This document shows, one piece after another, positions 33,577 through 42,153 of a stretch of 64,000 nucleotides of DNA. The stretch covers positions 1 to 64,000 of the forward strand of contig JAPLKA010000110.1 in assembly GCA_026388315.1 (NCBI GenBank), given 5' to 3'. The translations under genes and the position numbers were made by a program. The DNA comes from Pseudomonadota bacterium (GTDB lineage: Bacteria > Desulfobacterota > Syntrophorhabdia > Syntrophorhabdales > Syntrophorhabdaceae). The first letter of the stretch is position 1; every line of letters starts with the position of its first letter. The notes below the pieces were generated by a model. The model saw only the letters and a list, made by a program, of their open reading frames with translations, was not told the DNA's origin and searched no databases.

Positions 33577-35577
33577 ATGGAAATCATCGGGAGAGAAATC
33601 TTCTGGAATGTGGGAGAAGGGGCAAGATGGTTATCATATGCATTAATGGTAGTTACCTTTATTGTTCTCATCGTGGGTCTGAAAAAGAGGTACGCCATGT
33701 GGAAGATTGCGAAAGGCAAGTGCGCCCCTTTCGATTTTTCAAAGAGGCTGGGGGAAAGAATAGCCTATTTCATTGATAATGGTATTTTTCATAAATCCAT
33801 TTTACGTGAGTCATTCCCCGGCTCAATGCACCTTTTCATTTTCTGGGGCTTCCTCTTTCTTGCTATAGGCACCGCACTTGTAGCTATTCAGGATGATGTC
33901 ATCAGGCCGCTCTTTAAAGCGAACATCCTTCAGGGTAGTTTTTATCTGATCTTCTCTGCAGTGCTCGATGCAGCAGGCCTTGTGGCCATCATCGGCATCA
34001 TGATGGCAATATGGAGAAGGTATGTTACCAGACCTTCAAGGCTTGATAATAAACCCGATGATGCAATTACATTAGTCTGGATACTGGCGGTTCTCGTAAC
34101 GGGCTTCCTCGTGGAAGGTGCAAGGATTGCATCATCAAGGCCGGATTTCGAGGTATGGAGCTTCGTAGGCTGGATTACATCCTATCTTTTCCTTGGTCTT
34201 GGTCAGGACGGGATTAAGGCTGCTCACAAATTTTTCTGGTATTTCCACATGCTCATATCCTTCGGACTCATCGCATATATTGCCTATTCAAGGCTGCTCC
34301 ATATCATTACATCATCGCTGAACATGATGTTCAGGGGCGTTGAAGATAGCCCGCGCGGGGCTATTGTACCCATTGAAGATTTTGAGAATGCTGAAGAATT
34401 TGGTGTGAATTCCATAGAAAATTTTACATGGAGACAAACATTTGACCTCGATGCATGCACACGGTGCGGCAGGTGTCAGGACCTGTGCCCTGCCTATGCA
34501 ACCGAAAAACCGCTTTCACCGAAGAAATTCATCCAGGACCTGAAGGCCGAATGGGAGAGGGCAGCGGCAGGGGTAAAAAATGAGGATGGCTTAATTGACA
34601 AAGTTATTGAAGAAGAAACCCTCTGGTCATGTACTGCATGTCTTGCCTGCCAGGTAAACTGTCCTGTTTCAATACCTACCTTTGACAAAAACATTGAGAT
34701 GAGAAGATACCTGACATTGACACTCAGCAAGACAACCCCTGAAACAAGACTTCTTTTCAAAAACCTGCAGCAGAAGGGTGACCCTTACGGGATGGGAAAG
34801 AGACAGAGGACAGAATGGATAGAAGACCTTGAGATAAAAAATGCCGGTGCAGAAGAGGTGGAATACCTCTACTGGGTAGGGTGTGTTGCATCCCTCGATG
34901 ACAGGAACAGGAAGGTTGCCAAGGCATTTTCCACAATACTCAATAAGGCTGGCATTTCGTTCGGTACCCTCGGCCAGGATGAGACATGCTGCGGCGATCC
35001 TGCACGGAGATGTGGGAACGAAGACCTGTATCTTGGCATCGCACAGGGCAATGTTGAACTTCTCAATGAACTTGGCATCAAGAAGATAATTACCACATGT
35101 CCCCATTGCTACCACACATTAAAGAATGAGTATCCCCAGATCGGTGGAAACTTCGAGGTATATCATCAAGGAGAATTTCTCTGGAAACTTATCAATGAGG
35201 GTAAAATCGCAGTCAATCCTTCAATCGAAGGGACTATCACATACCATGACCCATGCTATCTCGGTCGTGCCAACAAGGTTTTCGAACAGCCAAGAAATGT
35301 TGTCAATAAAGTGAAAAAGGGCAACTATGTTGAACTGGAAAGAAACCATGACAGAAGCTTCTGCTGCGGCGGCGGCGGCGGCAGGATATGGATGGAGGAA
35401 CACCATAAGAGGATTAACCACGCAAGAATCGATGAGGCCATAAACGTATCTGCAAATACCGTTGTTACTGCCTGTCCTTACTGCCTGATTATGATGGAAG
35501 ATGCTATCAAGGATAAGGAAAAGATTGAAACGATGAAGGCATTGGATTTGTCGGAGATATTGGTAAAATCTTTGTAA
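33577..35577 (+). CDS. membrane-bound FeS oxidoreductase, ETF:menaquinone oxidoreductase (EMO) type
   Basis: A protein of 666 residues. A NarI-like membrane domain with about five helices and spaced histidines (1-250) is followed by two 4Fe-4S motifs, CTRCGRCQDLCP and CTACLACQVNCP. Two CCG domains come last (DETCCGDPARRCG, CPHCYHTL; then FCCGGGGGRIW, CPYCLIMM). In syntrophs and aromatic degraders this family passes electrons from EtfAB to (methyl)menaquinone during acyl-CoA oxidation. No etf genes are adjacent. A strong TTAGGAGG site precedes the start. Confidence 0.9.
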   Translation: MEIIGREIFWNVGEGARWLSYALMVVTFIVLIVGLKKRYAMWKIAKGKCAPFDFSKRLGERIAYFIDNGIFHKSILRESFPGSMHLFIFWGFLFLAIGTALVAIQDDVIRPLFKANILQGSFYLIFSAVLDAAGLVAIIGIMMAIWRRYVTRPSRLDNKPDDAITLVWILAVLVTGFLVEGARIASSRPDFEVWSFVGWITSYLFLGLGQDGIKAAHKFFWYFHMLISFGLIAYIAYSRLLHIITSSLNMMFRGVEDSPRGAIVPIEDFENAEEFGVNSIENFTWRQTFDLDACTRCGRCQDLCPAYATEKPLSPKKFIQDLKAEWERAAAGVKNEDGLIDKVIEEETLWSCTACLACQVNCPVSIPTFDKNIEMRRYLTLTLSKTTPETRLLFKNLQQKGDPYGMGKRQRTEWIEDLEIKNAGAEEVEYLYWVGCVASLDDRNRKVAKAFSTILNKAGISFGTLGQDETCCGDPARRCGNEDLYLGIAQGNVELLNELGIKKIITTCPHCYHTLKNEYPQIGGNFEVYHQGEFLWKLINEGKIAVNPSIEGTITYHDPCYLGRANKVFEQPRNVVNKVKKGNYVELERNHDRSFCCGGGGGRIWMEEHHKRINHARIDEAINVSANTVVTACPYCLIMMEDAIKDKEKIETMKALDLSEILVKSL

Positions 35578-35604
35578 AGCTTAAAAAACAGGCAATCGAG
35601 CCCG

Positions 35605-35647
35605 ATAAATAAAAGGGTGAGGCAAAACGCCTCACCCTTTTATTTAT
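35605..35647. terminator. bidirectional terminator between EMO gene and ferredoxin gene
   Basis: A 19-bp perfect stem (35605-35623 with 35629-35647) and a 5-nt loop. The core is AAAAGGGTGAGGC/GCCTCACCCTTTT, giving A- and T-rich flanks on both strands between two convergent genes. Confidence 0.9.
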
Positions 35648-35662
35648 TGCGGGAAAGTAAAA

Positions 35663-35836
35663 TTATACTTCCAGGGAAATTGCCTCAACCGGGCATTCTT
35701 CTACACATGCACCACATTCCGTGCAGAGCTCAGAGTCGACCTTAGCCGTATCGTCAACGGTTATAGCATCGGCAGGGCATACTTCTGCGCACGCTCCACA
35801 TCCTGTGCAGGCATCTTCATCAATTCTTGCTGGCAT
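35663..35836 (-). CDS. 2[4Fe-4S] ferredoxin
   Basis: A small gene of 57 codons with MPARIDEDACTGCGACAEVC at the start. Two C-x2-C-x2-C-x3-CP motifs are present: CTGCGACAEVCP and CTECGACVEECP. This is a low-potential clostridial-type electron carrier. A strong GGAGGT ribosome-binding site lies 8 bp upstream. It follows pycB by 73 bp on the same strand and may be co-transcribed with it. Confidence 0.95.
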   Translation of the reverse strand: MPARIDEDACTGCGACAEVCPADAITVDDTAKVDSELCTECGACVEECPVEAISLEV

Positions 35837-35909
35837 TTTCTATTACCTCCTTTCTTTTTAAAAATTCCTAAACAAATAAACAAAAAATGTCAATAAAAAA
35901 ATTGAGGGA

Positions 35910-37289
35910 TTATTGAATCCCATATTTCTTTTTTAGAAATTCCAGTCCTGTCATCGGGTAAAGCGCATAGATAAGGATATCTTCCATCCTGGCGCTTATC
36001 CCCTTTAACGCCTCTCTTGCCTTTGGCAATTCCGGCTCAAGGATATCTCCCGGTCTTGTTTTGATTGGTGTCTCTCCCCTTTCGTAACCCTTTAAAGCCT
36101 TTTTACTGATTTCTTCGCTTACCTCAACGGGCGGCTTTCCGTAAAGGCCATAAAAATAATCTTTAACCTCTTTGGAAATCATCTTGTATCTCCCTGCTAT
36201 AACATTGAAGACTGCCTGAACACCGACGATCTGGCTTGTAGGTGTTACAAGGGGAGGGAAGCCCAGATCCTGTCTCGTTCTCGGTATCTCTTCGTAGACT
36301 TCTTTGAGGCGGTTCAAGGCCTTTGCCTGTTTTAGCTGGCTCACAAGGTTGCTTATCATGCCGCCGGGAATCTGGTGCATGAGAACCCCTATGTCAATAA
36401 CGGAGAACCTCGTTGTATCGGCAAAGGACATGTAGTCGGGAACAATTGTTTCAAGATATTCATCAATCTCTGCTATTGTTTCAAGATTAAAGTGGGTGTC
36501 ATAAGGGGTGTTTTTCAGTGTGATAACAAATGGTTCAACTGCAGGATGTGAAGAGCGCAGGGCAAAAGGTGCAAGGCATGTATCTATCCCGTCTGCACCT
36601 GCTTCAATCGCCTTCAGGCAGGACATGGAAGCCATGCCGCTTGTATAGTGGGTATGGAGGTGAACGGGTATCTTTAAACTATTTTTTAGGGCTGATATAA
36701 GTTCATATGCGTCATAAGGGGAAATGATACCAGCCATGTCCTTAATACAAAGGGAATGCGCACCCATATCCTCGATGCGTTTGGCCTTGTTGATATAGTA
36801 GTCGATGTTGAAGATGGGACCCCCAAGCCTTTTTTCCGTGAGCGAATAAGAGAGGGCACCCTGAACATGCCTGCCGCATTTCTGTATTGCCTTAAAGGCA
36901 GCGATAAAGTTCCTTTCGTCATTGAGGGCATCGAATACCCTGAATATGTCAATTCCCACCTCAGCAGCTTTCTCAACAAATGCGTCCACTACATCATCCG
37001 CATAATTTCTATAGCCCACAAGGTTTTGTCCACGTAAAAGCATCTGAAATTTTGTATTCGGCATCTTTTTCCTAAGGAGTCTTACCCTGTCCCAGGGGTC
37101 TTCATTGAGAAACCTTGTCATTACATCAAAGGTGGCCCCACCCCAAACCTCCATGGAATAGAAACCAATGCTGTCCATCTTTTCTGCGATGGGTAGCATA
37201 TCCTCTGTCTTCATGCGTGTGGCGAAGAGTGACTGGTGACCGTCTCTCAAAGTGAGATCGGTAATTTTAACGGGTTTTTTCTCTACCAT
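35910..37289 (-). CDS. pycB: pyruvate/oxaloacetate carboxyltransferase subunit (PycB/OadA-like), no biotin domain
   Basis: A protein of 459 residues. The carboxyltransferase TIM barrel has TDLTLRDGHQSLFATRM, the lysine in CIKDMAG and the metal-binding HLHTHYTSG. The chain ends at about the point where the biotinyl domain would begin, so the biotin carrier must be separate. Pyruvate carboxylase subunit B, oxaloacetate decarboxylase alpha, or a transcarboxylase 5S subunit are all possible; the neighbourhood does not decide. The start has an AGGAGGTT site. Confidence 0.85.
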   Translation of the reverse strand: MVEKKPVKITDLTLRDGHQSLFATRMKTEDMLPIAEKMDSIGFYSMEVWGGATFDVMTRFLNEDPWDRVRLLRKKMPNTKFQMLLRGQNLVGYRNYADDVVDAFVEKAAEVGIDIFRVFDALNDERNFIAAFKAIQKCGRHVQGALSYSLTEKRLGGPIFNIDYYINKAKRIEDMGAHSLCIKDMAGIISPYDAYELISALKNSLKIPVHLHTHYTSGMASMSCLKAIEAGADGIDTCLAPFALRSSHPAVEPFVITLKNTPYDTHFNLETIAEIDEYLETIVPDYMSFADTTRFSVIDIGVLMHQIPGGMISNLVSQLKQAKALNRLKEVYEEIPRTRQDLGFPPLVTPTSQIVGVQAVFNVIAGRYKMISKEVKDYFYGLYGKPPVEVSEEISKKALKGYERGETPIKTRPGDILEPELPKAREALKGISARMEDILIYALYPMTGLEFLKKKYGIQ

Positions 37290-37383
37290 AGTTAACCTCC
37301 TCGGAAAAAGTGTGAATAACTATCATGTCCATATAGAAAAATCAATGGAATTTTTTGTGTGAGTCTGTTATTCTAAAGAACTT

Positions 37384-37462
37384 CGGGATGTAGCTCAGCA
37401 TGGTGTAGAGCGCTTGCTTCGGGAGCAAGAGGCCGCTGGTTCAAATCCAGTCATCCCGACCA
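37384..37462 (+). tRNA. tRNA-Pro (anticodon CGG)
   Basis: The acceptor stem CGGGATG pairs with CATCCCG, the D-arm is GCTC/GAGC, the anticodon stem CTTGC/GCAAG holds loop TTCGGGA (anticodon CGG), and the T-arm is CTGG TTCAAAT CCAG. Discriminator A and CCA are encoded. A TATTCT box at 37369-37374 with a weak -35 region (37346-37351) could be its promoter. Confidence 0.93.
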
Positions 37463-37802
37463 TTCTATATTCAACCCTGCATAACCTTTTGCAATATGTT
37501 AAACTATTGCATAAATCTCTCAATGTTACGAAATGTTGTTCAAAATACTTGACTTGTGTATACTATGTAATTAAAGACAAAGGGATAAACCCAAATATGT
37601 CGTTAGGAAGGTGTCGGGGTATCCCGGAGCAAACCGTCGAGAAGCGAGGAAGCTTGGTCTTTTGCGTATGCAAAAGTTCCGAAGCCGAACGCGAGCGATT
37701 GAAGCCGCTGGAACGGAATGAGCGTGTTTGAGAGGGATGGTCCGACACCCATATGATTCTAATGATAAATCCGGGATAATGAGATAGAGAGAGGTATGTG
37801 AA
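37463..37802 (+). other. intergenic stretch between tRNA-Pro and the LysM-FecR-DctP gene
   Basis: No gene is seen. It holds a small hairpin GCAATA/TATTGC (about 37490-37512), a possible promoter (TTGACT at 37549-37554 with a poor -10), and the structured element 37610-37749. The ribosome-binding site GAGAGAGG lies just before 37803. Confidence 0.6.
37610..37749 (+). other. structured 140-nt element with complementary ends (ncRNA, leader or repeat)
   Basis: The ends GGTGTCGG and CCGACACC are complementary, and the pairing extends imperfectly (GTATCCC with GGGATGG). Inside is a perfect hairpin CTTTTGCgtatGCAAAAG. It lies between tRNA-Pro and a plus-strand coding gene. It matches no riboswitch I know well. 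Confidence 0.5.
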
Positions 37803-39842
37803 ATGAAAAAAATCTTATTAATCCTCATAGCAGTTTTTTTATTTTTGCCGTATCCACTTCAATGCATTGCAAAGAGCAAAGAAAAAGCCCCCGGTGTTTT
37901 TTACAGTCCTGAGGATATGATAGAACTCACTGTCGTAAAGAAGGATTGGCTCATAAAAATTTGTAATAAATACCTTGAGTATCCGAAAAAATGGCGCGAG
38001 ATAGCAAGGATAAATAATCTGAAAAACCCTCATCTTATCTATCCGAAAGAAAAATTGAATATTCCCATTGAACTGTTAAAGGGAACGCCATTAGATGGAA
38101 AAGTTACGTTCATAAAAGGCGATGCCCAGTTGCAGGACGGAGGCAAGGGTGCATGGATACCTCTCAAGCTTGATGACAAGGTAAAGCAGAAGAGCTTTAT
38201 TAAGACCGGAGAAGAGAGTGCGCTTGAGGTTACTTTCGAAGATGGCAGTTCTTTCTTTTTACGACCCAATACAGAACTCGGCCTGACAACTGTACAGAGG
38301 AAGATTACCTCCCATTTGATCCGCGATCTCTCTGTTCAGGCCGGGCGTGTTCTTACCAAAGTCAGAGAAGCGACGGGCGCAGGCTCCCGTCTCAAGATTA
38401 AAACACCATCATCTACCGCTGCTGTTCGGGGAACGGAATTCAGGGTGGCCGTGGACCAGGAGAAGAAGACATTCACAGAAGTGTTGGATGGACATGTTGC
38501 TGTAGATGCCATGCAGAAGAAAATTGCATTACAACGTGAAGAAGGTACGATGACCAAAAAAGGTGAACCCCCTCTGGACCCTAAAAAACTTCTCCCTCCT
38601 CCAGCGCCGGTTGATCCTGAACCCCAGTACAACCCTCCTGTCAGATTTGCCTTCAGTACGGTTGAAGGTGCAACCTCATACAGGGTTATGGTGGCGAAAG
38701 ACAAAGAAGGGAAGGACTTATATCATGAACGGATAATCAAATCCGGCGAAGCAATGGACATCAACAGTATTCCTGACGGCCCATACTATCTTTTATCTCA
38801 GAGTATTGATAATATAGGGCTTGAAGGCCTTCCGTCTCAACCCTATCCTTTCAATGTAATAAATGTAATAAAAGAAGACCCGCCAAAGCCATACCGCGCA
38901 AGCGCCTTAAGAAAGATACAATATGGACATTACGAAATGTCCTCACACCCCCAGAACCTTGGTGCGCTTGCATTTGCAAACTATATACGTGAACGTTCAC
39001 AGGGGGACATCACTGTTGAGGTATTTCCCTGGGGACAGCTCGGTGGTGAACGTTCAATGGCAAACCAGGTTAAAAACGGAACGCTCCACATAACTGCTGT
39101 TACCGCCGATGTTCTCGGAGACTTTATTCCAGAGTTGAATATCCTTGAGCTGCCCTTCATATACCCCGATAGAACAACTGCCCATAGGGTGCTCGATGAT
39201 AAAGAAGTGAAAGAAAGAATTTCAAAACTTTGCTATGCACATGGCTTTGTATTCATCGGCTATGCAGAGGCTGAGCTCAGAGACATTACGAATTCACGAA
39301 GACCCATTAAAACACCTGATGATTTGAAGGGAATGAAAATCAGAACAATCCAGGCCCCTATTTTCATTGACACCTTCAAAACCCTCGGCGCAAACCCGAC
39401 CTACCTACCTTCCCAGGAAATTTACTATGCCCTGAAGCAAGGTGCGATCGATGGACAGGACAACCCCTTATCCGCTGCCGCATTTATGAAATTTTTTGAG
39501 GTCAATAAATATGCAACACTATTAAACCATATCCTGACAGTACGTCTTGTTGTGGTAAATAAAAAATACTGGGAGACACTTTCTCCCGAACAACAGAAGA
39601 TTTTCATAGAAGCGGCAGAGATCCAGGCGAAGGTCAACAGGGAAGAGAGCGCAAAAGATATGGCTGAAGTCTTCATTAAGGCAAAGACTCAGCTCGTCGA
39701 AATTACAGGATTAACCGGTGCAGAACGGGATATCTTCAGAAAAGCGGTGAAGCCCCTCCTTGATAAATATAGAGGTATCTGCGGGGCGGACTGGTATGAT
39801 TTTTTCATGAGTAAGATAGACCCCTATTCCGGGAAGAAATAA
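37803..39842 (+). CDS. LysM-FecR-TRAP solute-binding (DctP) fusion protein
   Basis: A protein of 679 residues. Signal peptide (1-24), a LysM-like domain (about 38-92, with WREIARINNLKNPHLIYP) and a FecR domain (about 95-240, with KTPSSTAAVRGTEFRV and a DGSSFFLRP core). Next a fibronectin-like region (about 280-355), then a full TRAP-type DctP domain (about 365-679) with YYALKQGAIDGQDNP. DctP proteins normally deliver organic acids to DctQM. No dctQ or dctM is near. The joining of a wall-binding and a FecR module to DctP is unusual. Confidence 0.85.
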   Translation: MKKILLILIAVFLFLPYPLQCIAKSKEKAPGVFYSPEDMIELTVVKKDWLIKICNKYLEYPKKWREIARINNLKNPHLIYPKEKLNIPIELLKGTPLDGKVTFIKGDAQLQDGGKGAWIPLKLDDKVKQKSFIKTGEESALEVTFEDGSSFFLRPNTELGLTTVQRKITSHLIRDLSVQAGRVLTKVREATGAGSRLKIKTPSSTAAVRGTEFRVAVDQEKKTFTEVLDGHVAVDAMQKKIALQREEGTMTKKGEPPLDPKKLLPPPAPVDPEPQYNPPVRFAFSTVEGATSYRVMVAKDKEGKDLYHERIIKSGEAMDINSIPDGPYYLLSQSIDNIGLEGLPSQPYPFNVINVIKEDPPKPYRASALRKIQYGHYEMSSHPQNLGALAFANYIRERSQGDITVEVFPWGQLGGERSMANQVKNGTLHITAVTADVLGDFIPELNILELPFIYPDRTTAHRVLDDKEVKERISKLCYAHGFVFIGYAEAELRDITNSRRPIKTPDDLKGMKIRTIQAPIFIDTFKTLGANPTYLPSQEIYYALKQGAIDGQDNPLSAAAFMKFFEVNKYATLLNHILTVRLVVVNKKYWETLSPEQQKIFIEAAEIQAKVNREESAKDMAEVFIKAKTQLVEITGLTGAERDIFRKAVKPLLDKYRGICGADWYDFFMSKIDPYSGKK

Positions 39843-39889
39843 CGTTGTAATGCAAAACCGTTCTTTGTTTAAATGTAATGGCTGCGGGT

Positions 39890-40393
39890 TTATAAGCTAA
39901 ATCTCCACTTACAGAAACAGTCAGCCGGGTGGTCGGGCGGCGCAAAGATGCATTCCACTTTAATCCCTTTGTCGACTGCGCGGGCAAAGGATTCGAATTC
40001 CGTCTGGTGCATATCACGACAGAAAAATTCAGGCAAGCTGCTCTTTGCCCGTGCAACCTGTGTCACACATTGAGGCACCGTGATGATAACTTCGTCCTCA
40101 TTTTCTTTAATCTGATAGCCCACAATCATCGTCCATGGACAATACTGCATAGCCCGGGCAAATCCTTTCAACCCTTTTTCCTTAATGTGAAACCGGTGTA
40201 TAATATCTTTTGCCGATATGCCGGCAATCTTTCCCCACACTGTCTCATCGAGATGTTCCGCTGCCATGCGGTCATATTTTTCTTCCACAGAAAGGAACCA
40301 GAATCCATCGACGACCCTGTAGTGCCAGAGGAGAAATCTCAGATAGCTTTTAAGTTCCGTTGCTTCTAAATGTTCAAGTATGCCTATGTCCAT
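39890..40393 (-). CDS. conserved hypothetical protein (DUF6125-like)
   Basis: A protein of 167 residues, soluble, without signal peptide. Cysteines are grouped in the C-terminal half: YCPWTMI, VPQCVTQ, FFCRDMHQ, VECIF and a final CFCKW. This resembles DUF6125 and L-2-amino-thiazoline-4-carboxylic acid hydrolase-like proteins, a weak assignment made by memory of the pattern. It is convergent with the DctP fusion gene, 47 bp apart. Function unknown. Confidence 0.55.
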   Translation of the reverse strand: MDIGILEHLEATELKSYLRFLLWHYRVVDGFWFLSVEEKYDRMAAEHLDETVWGKIAGISAKDIIHRFHIKEKGLKGFARAMQYCPWTMIVGYQIKENEDEVIITVPQCVTQVARAKSSLPEFFCRDMHQTEFESFARAVDKGIKVECIFAPPDHPADCFCKWRFSL

Positions 40394-40412
40394 AGCTACC
40401 TCTAAAATACAA

Positions 40413-40487
40413 TTACTGGGGCTTGCGTCGCCCCCTCCACAGGCTAAGCCCGCGGAGCCTTCCCCTCATGCTCGCGGTGCTCGCTGT
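40413..40487 (-). repeat. repeat family A, copy A3
   Basis: On the minus strand: GCGAGCaccGCGAGCATGAG, then GGGGAAGGCTCC, a hairpin GCGGGCTtAGCCTGT and the core GAGGGGGCGACGCAAGCCCC followed by AGTAAT. It lies between comM and the hypothetical gene, outside coding sequence. Confidence 0.78.
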
Positions 40488-40520
40488 GTAGATTCCAGCG
40501 GGCTTGCCCGTGAAATCTAC
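40488..40520 (-). terminator. hairpin at the comM 3' end
   Basis: GTAGATT...GCGGGC, a TT loop, GCCCG...AATCTAC. The right arm overlaps the comM stop codon. There is no T run, so termination is not assured; it could equally be part of repeat A3. Confidence 0.4.
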
Positions 40521-42055
40521 TATACTGTCATCCTCTTATCCAGCGACCTATACTGGATCGCTTCAGCGAGATGCGACTCCTCAATGTGTTCCTTTGCCTC
40601 AAGGTCGGCGATAGTGCGGGCAACCTTGAGTATTCTGTGATAGGCGCGGGGCGAGAGACCAAACTTTTCTACGGCCTTTTCGAGGAGGTTTTTTCCGCCT
40701 TCATTTAAGACACAGTATTTCTTGATTAACCGTGGAGGCATATGGCTGTTTGAATATATCTTTTTCCCCTGAAACCTTTCTCCCTGAACTTTACGCGCAC
40801 CAAGCACCCTTTCCCGTATCTTCTCGGATGACTCTTCCTCCCGCTCGATAGAAAGTTCCCTTACCGTAACAGGCGGTACTTCAATGTGTATATCCATCCT
40901 GTCGAGGAGTGGACCGGAAACTCTTGACCTGTACTTGCGAATCTGCGTGCCGCTGCAACTGCATGTCCTCCGGGAATTACCCCAATAGCCGCATGGACAG
41001 GGATTCATTGCAGCGATAAGCATGAACCGTGCCGGAAATGTGATGGTATGGGTAACCCTCGAAATCGTCACATAACCATCTTCAAGGGGCTGACGCAAAG
41101 AATTGAGAACATTCCTTTTAAACTCAGGAAATTCGTCGAGGAACAGAACACCATTGTGGGCAAGGCTCACTTCACCAGGTTTCGGAACGTGACCGCCTCC
41201 TATCAGTCCTGCATCGGAGACGGTATGATGGGGTGACCTGAAAGGCCTTTCGAGTACAAGGTATCTGCTTGAATCCAAAAGACCGGCAATGCTGTGTATC
41301 TTCGTTGTTTCAATTGCTTCTTCGTAACCAGGTGGAGGGAGGATTGTGGGTATCGCCCTTGCAAGCATAGTCTTGCCTGACCCGGGTGGGCCGATCATAA
41401 GGACATTATGCCCCCCGCTCGCTGATATCTCCAGGGCACGTTTCGCCTGTGCCTGTCCTTTAATATCTGAAAAATTGAGCCTGTCGCTTATCACATGTTG
41501 ATTCAATAAAAAGTCGTCACCGGCAGTGAATTCCTGAAGTTCGCATTCGCCCCTGAAATAATGGACGATATCAAGAAGATGGGTTGCTCCCTGTACTTTA
41601 ACGCCTTTTACGATTGATGCCTCATTCCCGTTCTCCTGCGGCACAATCAGGTTTTTTATACCCGCCCTTTTTGCCAGCATGGCGATTGGCAAGACACCCT
41701 TAATGCTTTTCACCCTTCCGTCAAGAGAAAGTTCGCCTGCGATAAGATAACTTCTTATAGTCTCTTCTTTTATGACACCCAATGACACGAGTATACCGAT
41801 GGCAATGGGAAGATCAAAGGAGGAACCTTCTTTCCTGACATCTGCAGGGGCAAGATTTATGGTAATCCTGTCGTTCGGAAATTCAAACCCTGCATTTTTT
41901 ATGGCAGCCCTTACCCTCTCCTTACTCTCCTTCACAGATGTTTCAGGTAAACCCACAATATTAAAAGCAGGCAACCCGAACGATATGTCGACCTCTACGT
42001 CTATCTTTATGCCATCAATACCATAAATTGTAGCTGTGGAAATTTTTGAAATCAT
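40520..42055 (-). CDS. comM: YifB/ComM family Mg-chelatase-like AAA+ ATPase
   Basis: A protein of 511 residues. An N-terminal Lon-protease-like domain (1-170, without an evident Ser-Lys dyad) is followed by an AAA+ module with Walker A GPPGSGKTM (about 218) and Walker B LFLDEFPEF, and a C-terminal Mg-chelatase domain. CPCGYWG and CSCSGTQIRKY form the usual Cys cluster. ComM acts as a branch-migration helicase during natural transformation in Vibrio; the ComF-like gene elsewhere in the window fits competence but does not prove it. Confidence 0.94.
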   Translation of the reverse strand: MISKISTATIYGIDGIKIDVEVDISFGLPAFNIVGLPETSVKESKERVRAAIKNAGFEFPNDRITINLAPADVRKEGSSFDLPIAIGILVSLGVIKEETIRSYLIAGELSLDGRVKSIKGVLPIAMLAKRAGIKNLIVPQENGNEASIVKGVKVQGATHLLDIVHYFRGECELQEFTAGDDFLLNQHVISDRLNFSDIKGQAQAKRALEISASGGHNVLMIGPPGSGKTMLARAIPTILPPPGYEEAIETTKIHSIAGLLDSSRYLVLERPFRSPHHTVSDAGLIGGGHVPKPGEVSLAHNGVLFLDEFPEFKRNVLNSLRQPLEDGYVTISRVTHTITFPARFMLIAAMNPCPCGYWGNSRRTCSCSGTQIRKYRSRVSGPLLDRMDIHIEVPPVTVRELSIEREEESSEKIRERVLGARKVQGERFQGKKIYSNSHMPPRLIKKYCVLNEGGKNLLEKAVEKFGLSPRAYHRILKVARTIADLEAKEHIEESHLAEAIQYRSLDKRMTV

Positions 42056-42068
42056 AGACCCCCAGTTT

Positions 42069-42153
42069 TCTTAGCGTTTAGCGGATAGCGTTTAACCCTT
42101 ACCCACGCAATAAATATTCTCTATGCTATGTGCTCTACGCTCTACGCTATTTT
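42069..42153. repeat. heptad tracts TAGCGTT and GCTCTAC
   Basis: TAGCGTT TAGCGGA TAGCGTT TAAC (about 42071-42095) and GCTCTAC GCTCTAC GCTATTT (about 42130-42150). The TAG stop of manC (42147-42149) is supplied by the second tract. Confidence 0.7.

Noticed and set aside
37610-37749. c-di-GMP (GEMM) riboswitch
   Set aside because: A GCAAACC word resembles part of the GEMM core, but the second conserved half (AGGTAGCGGGGTTACC-like) is absent.
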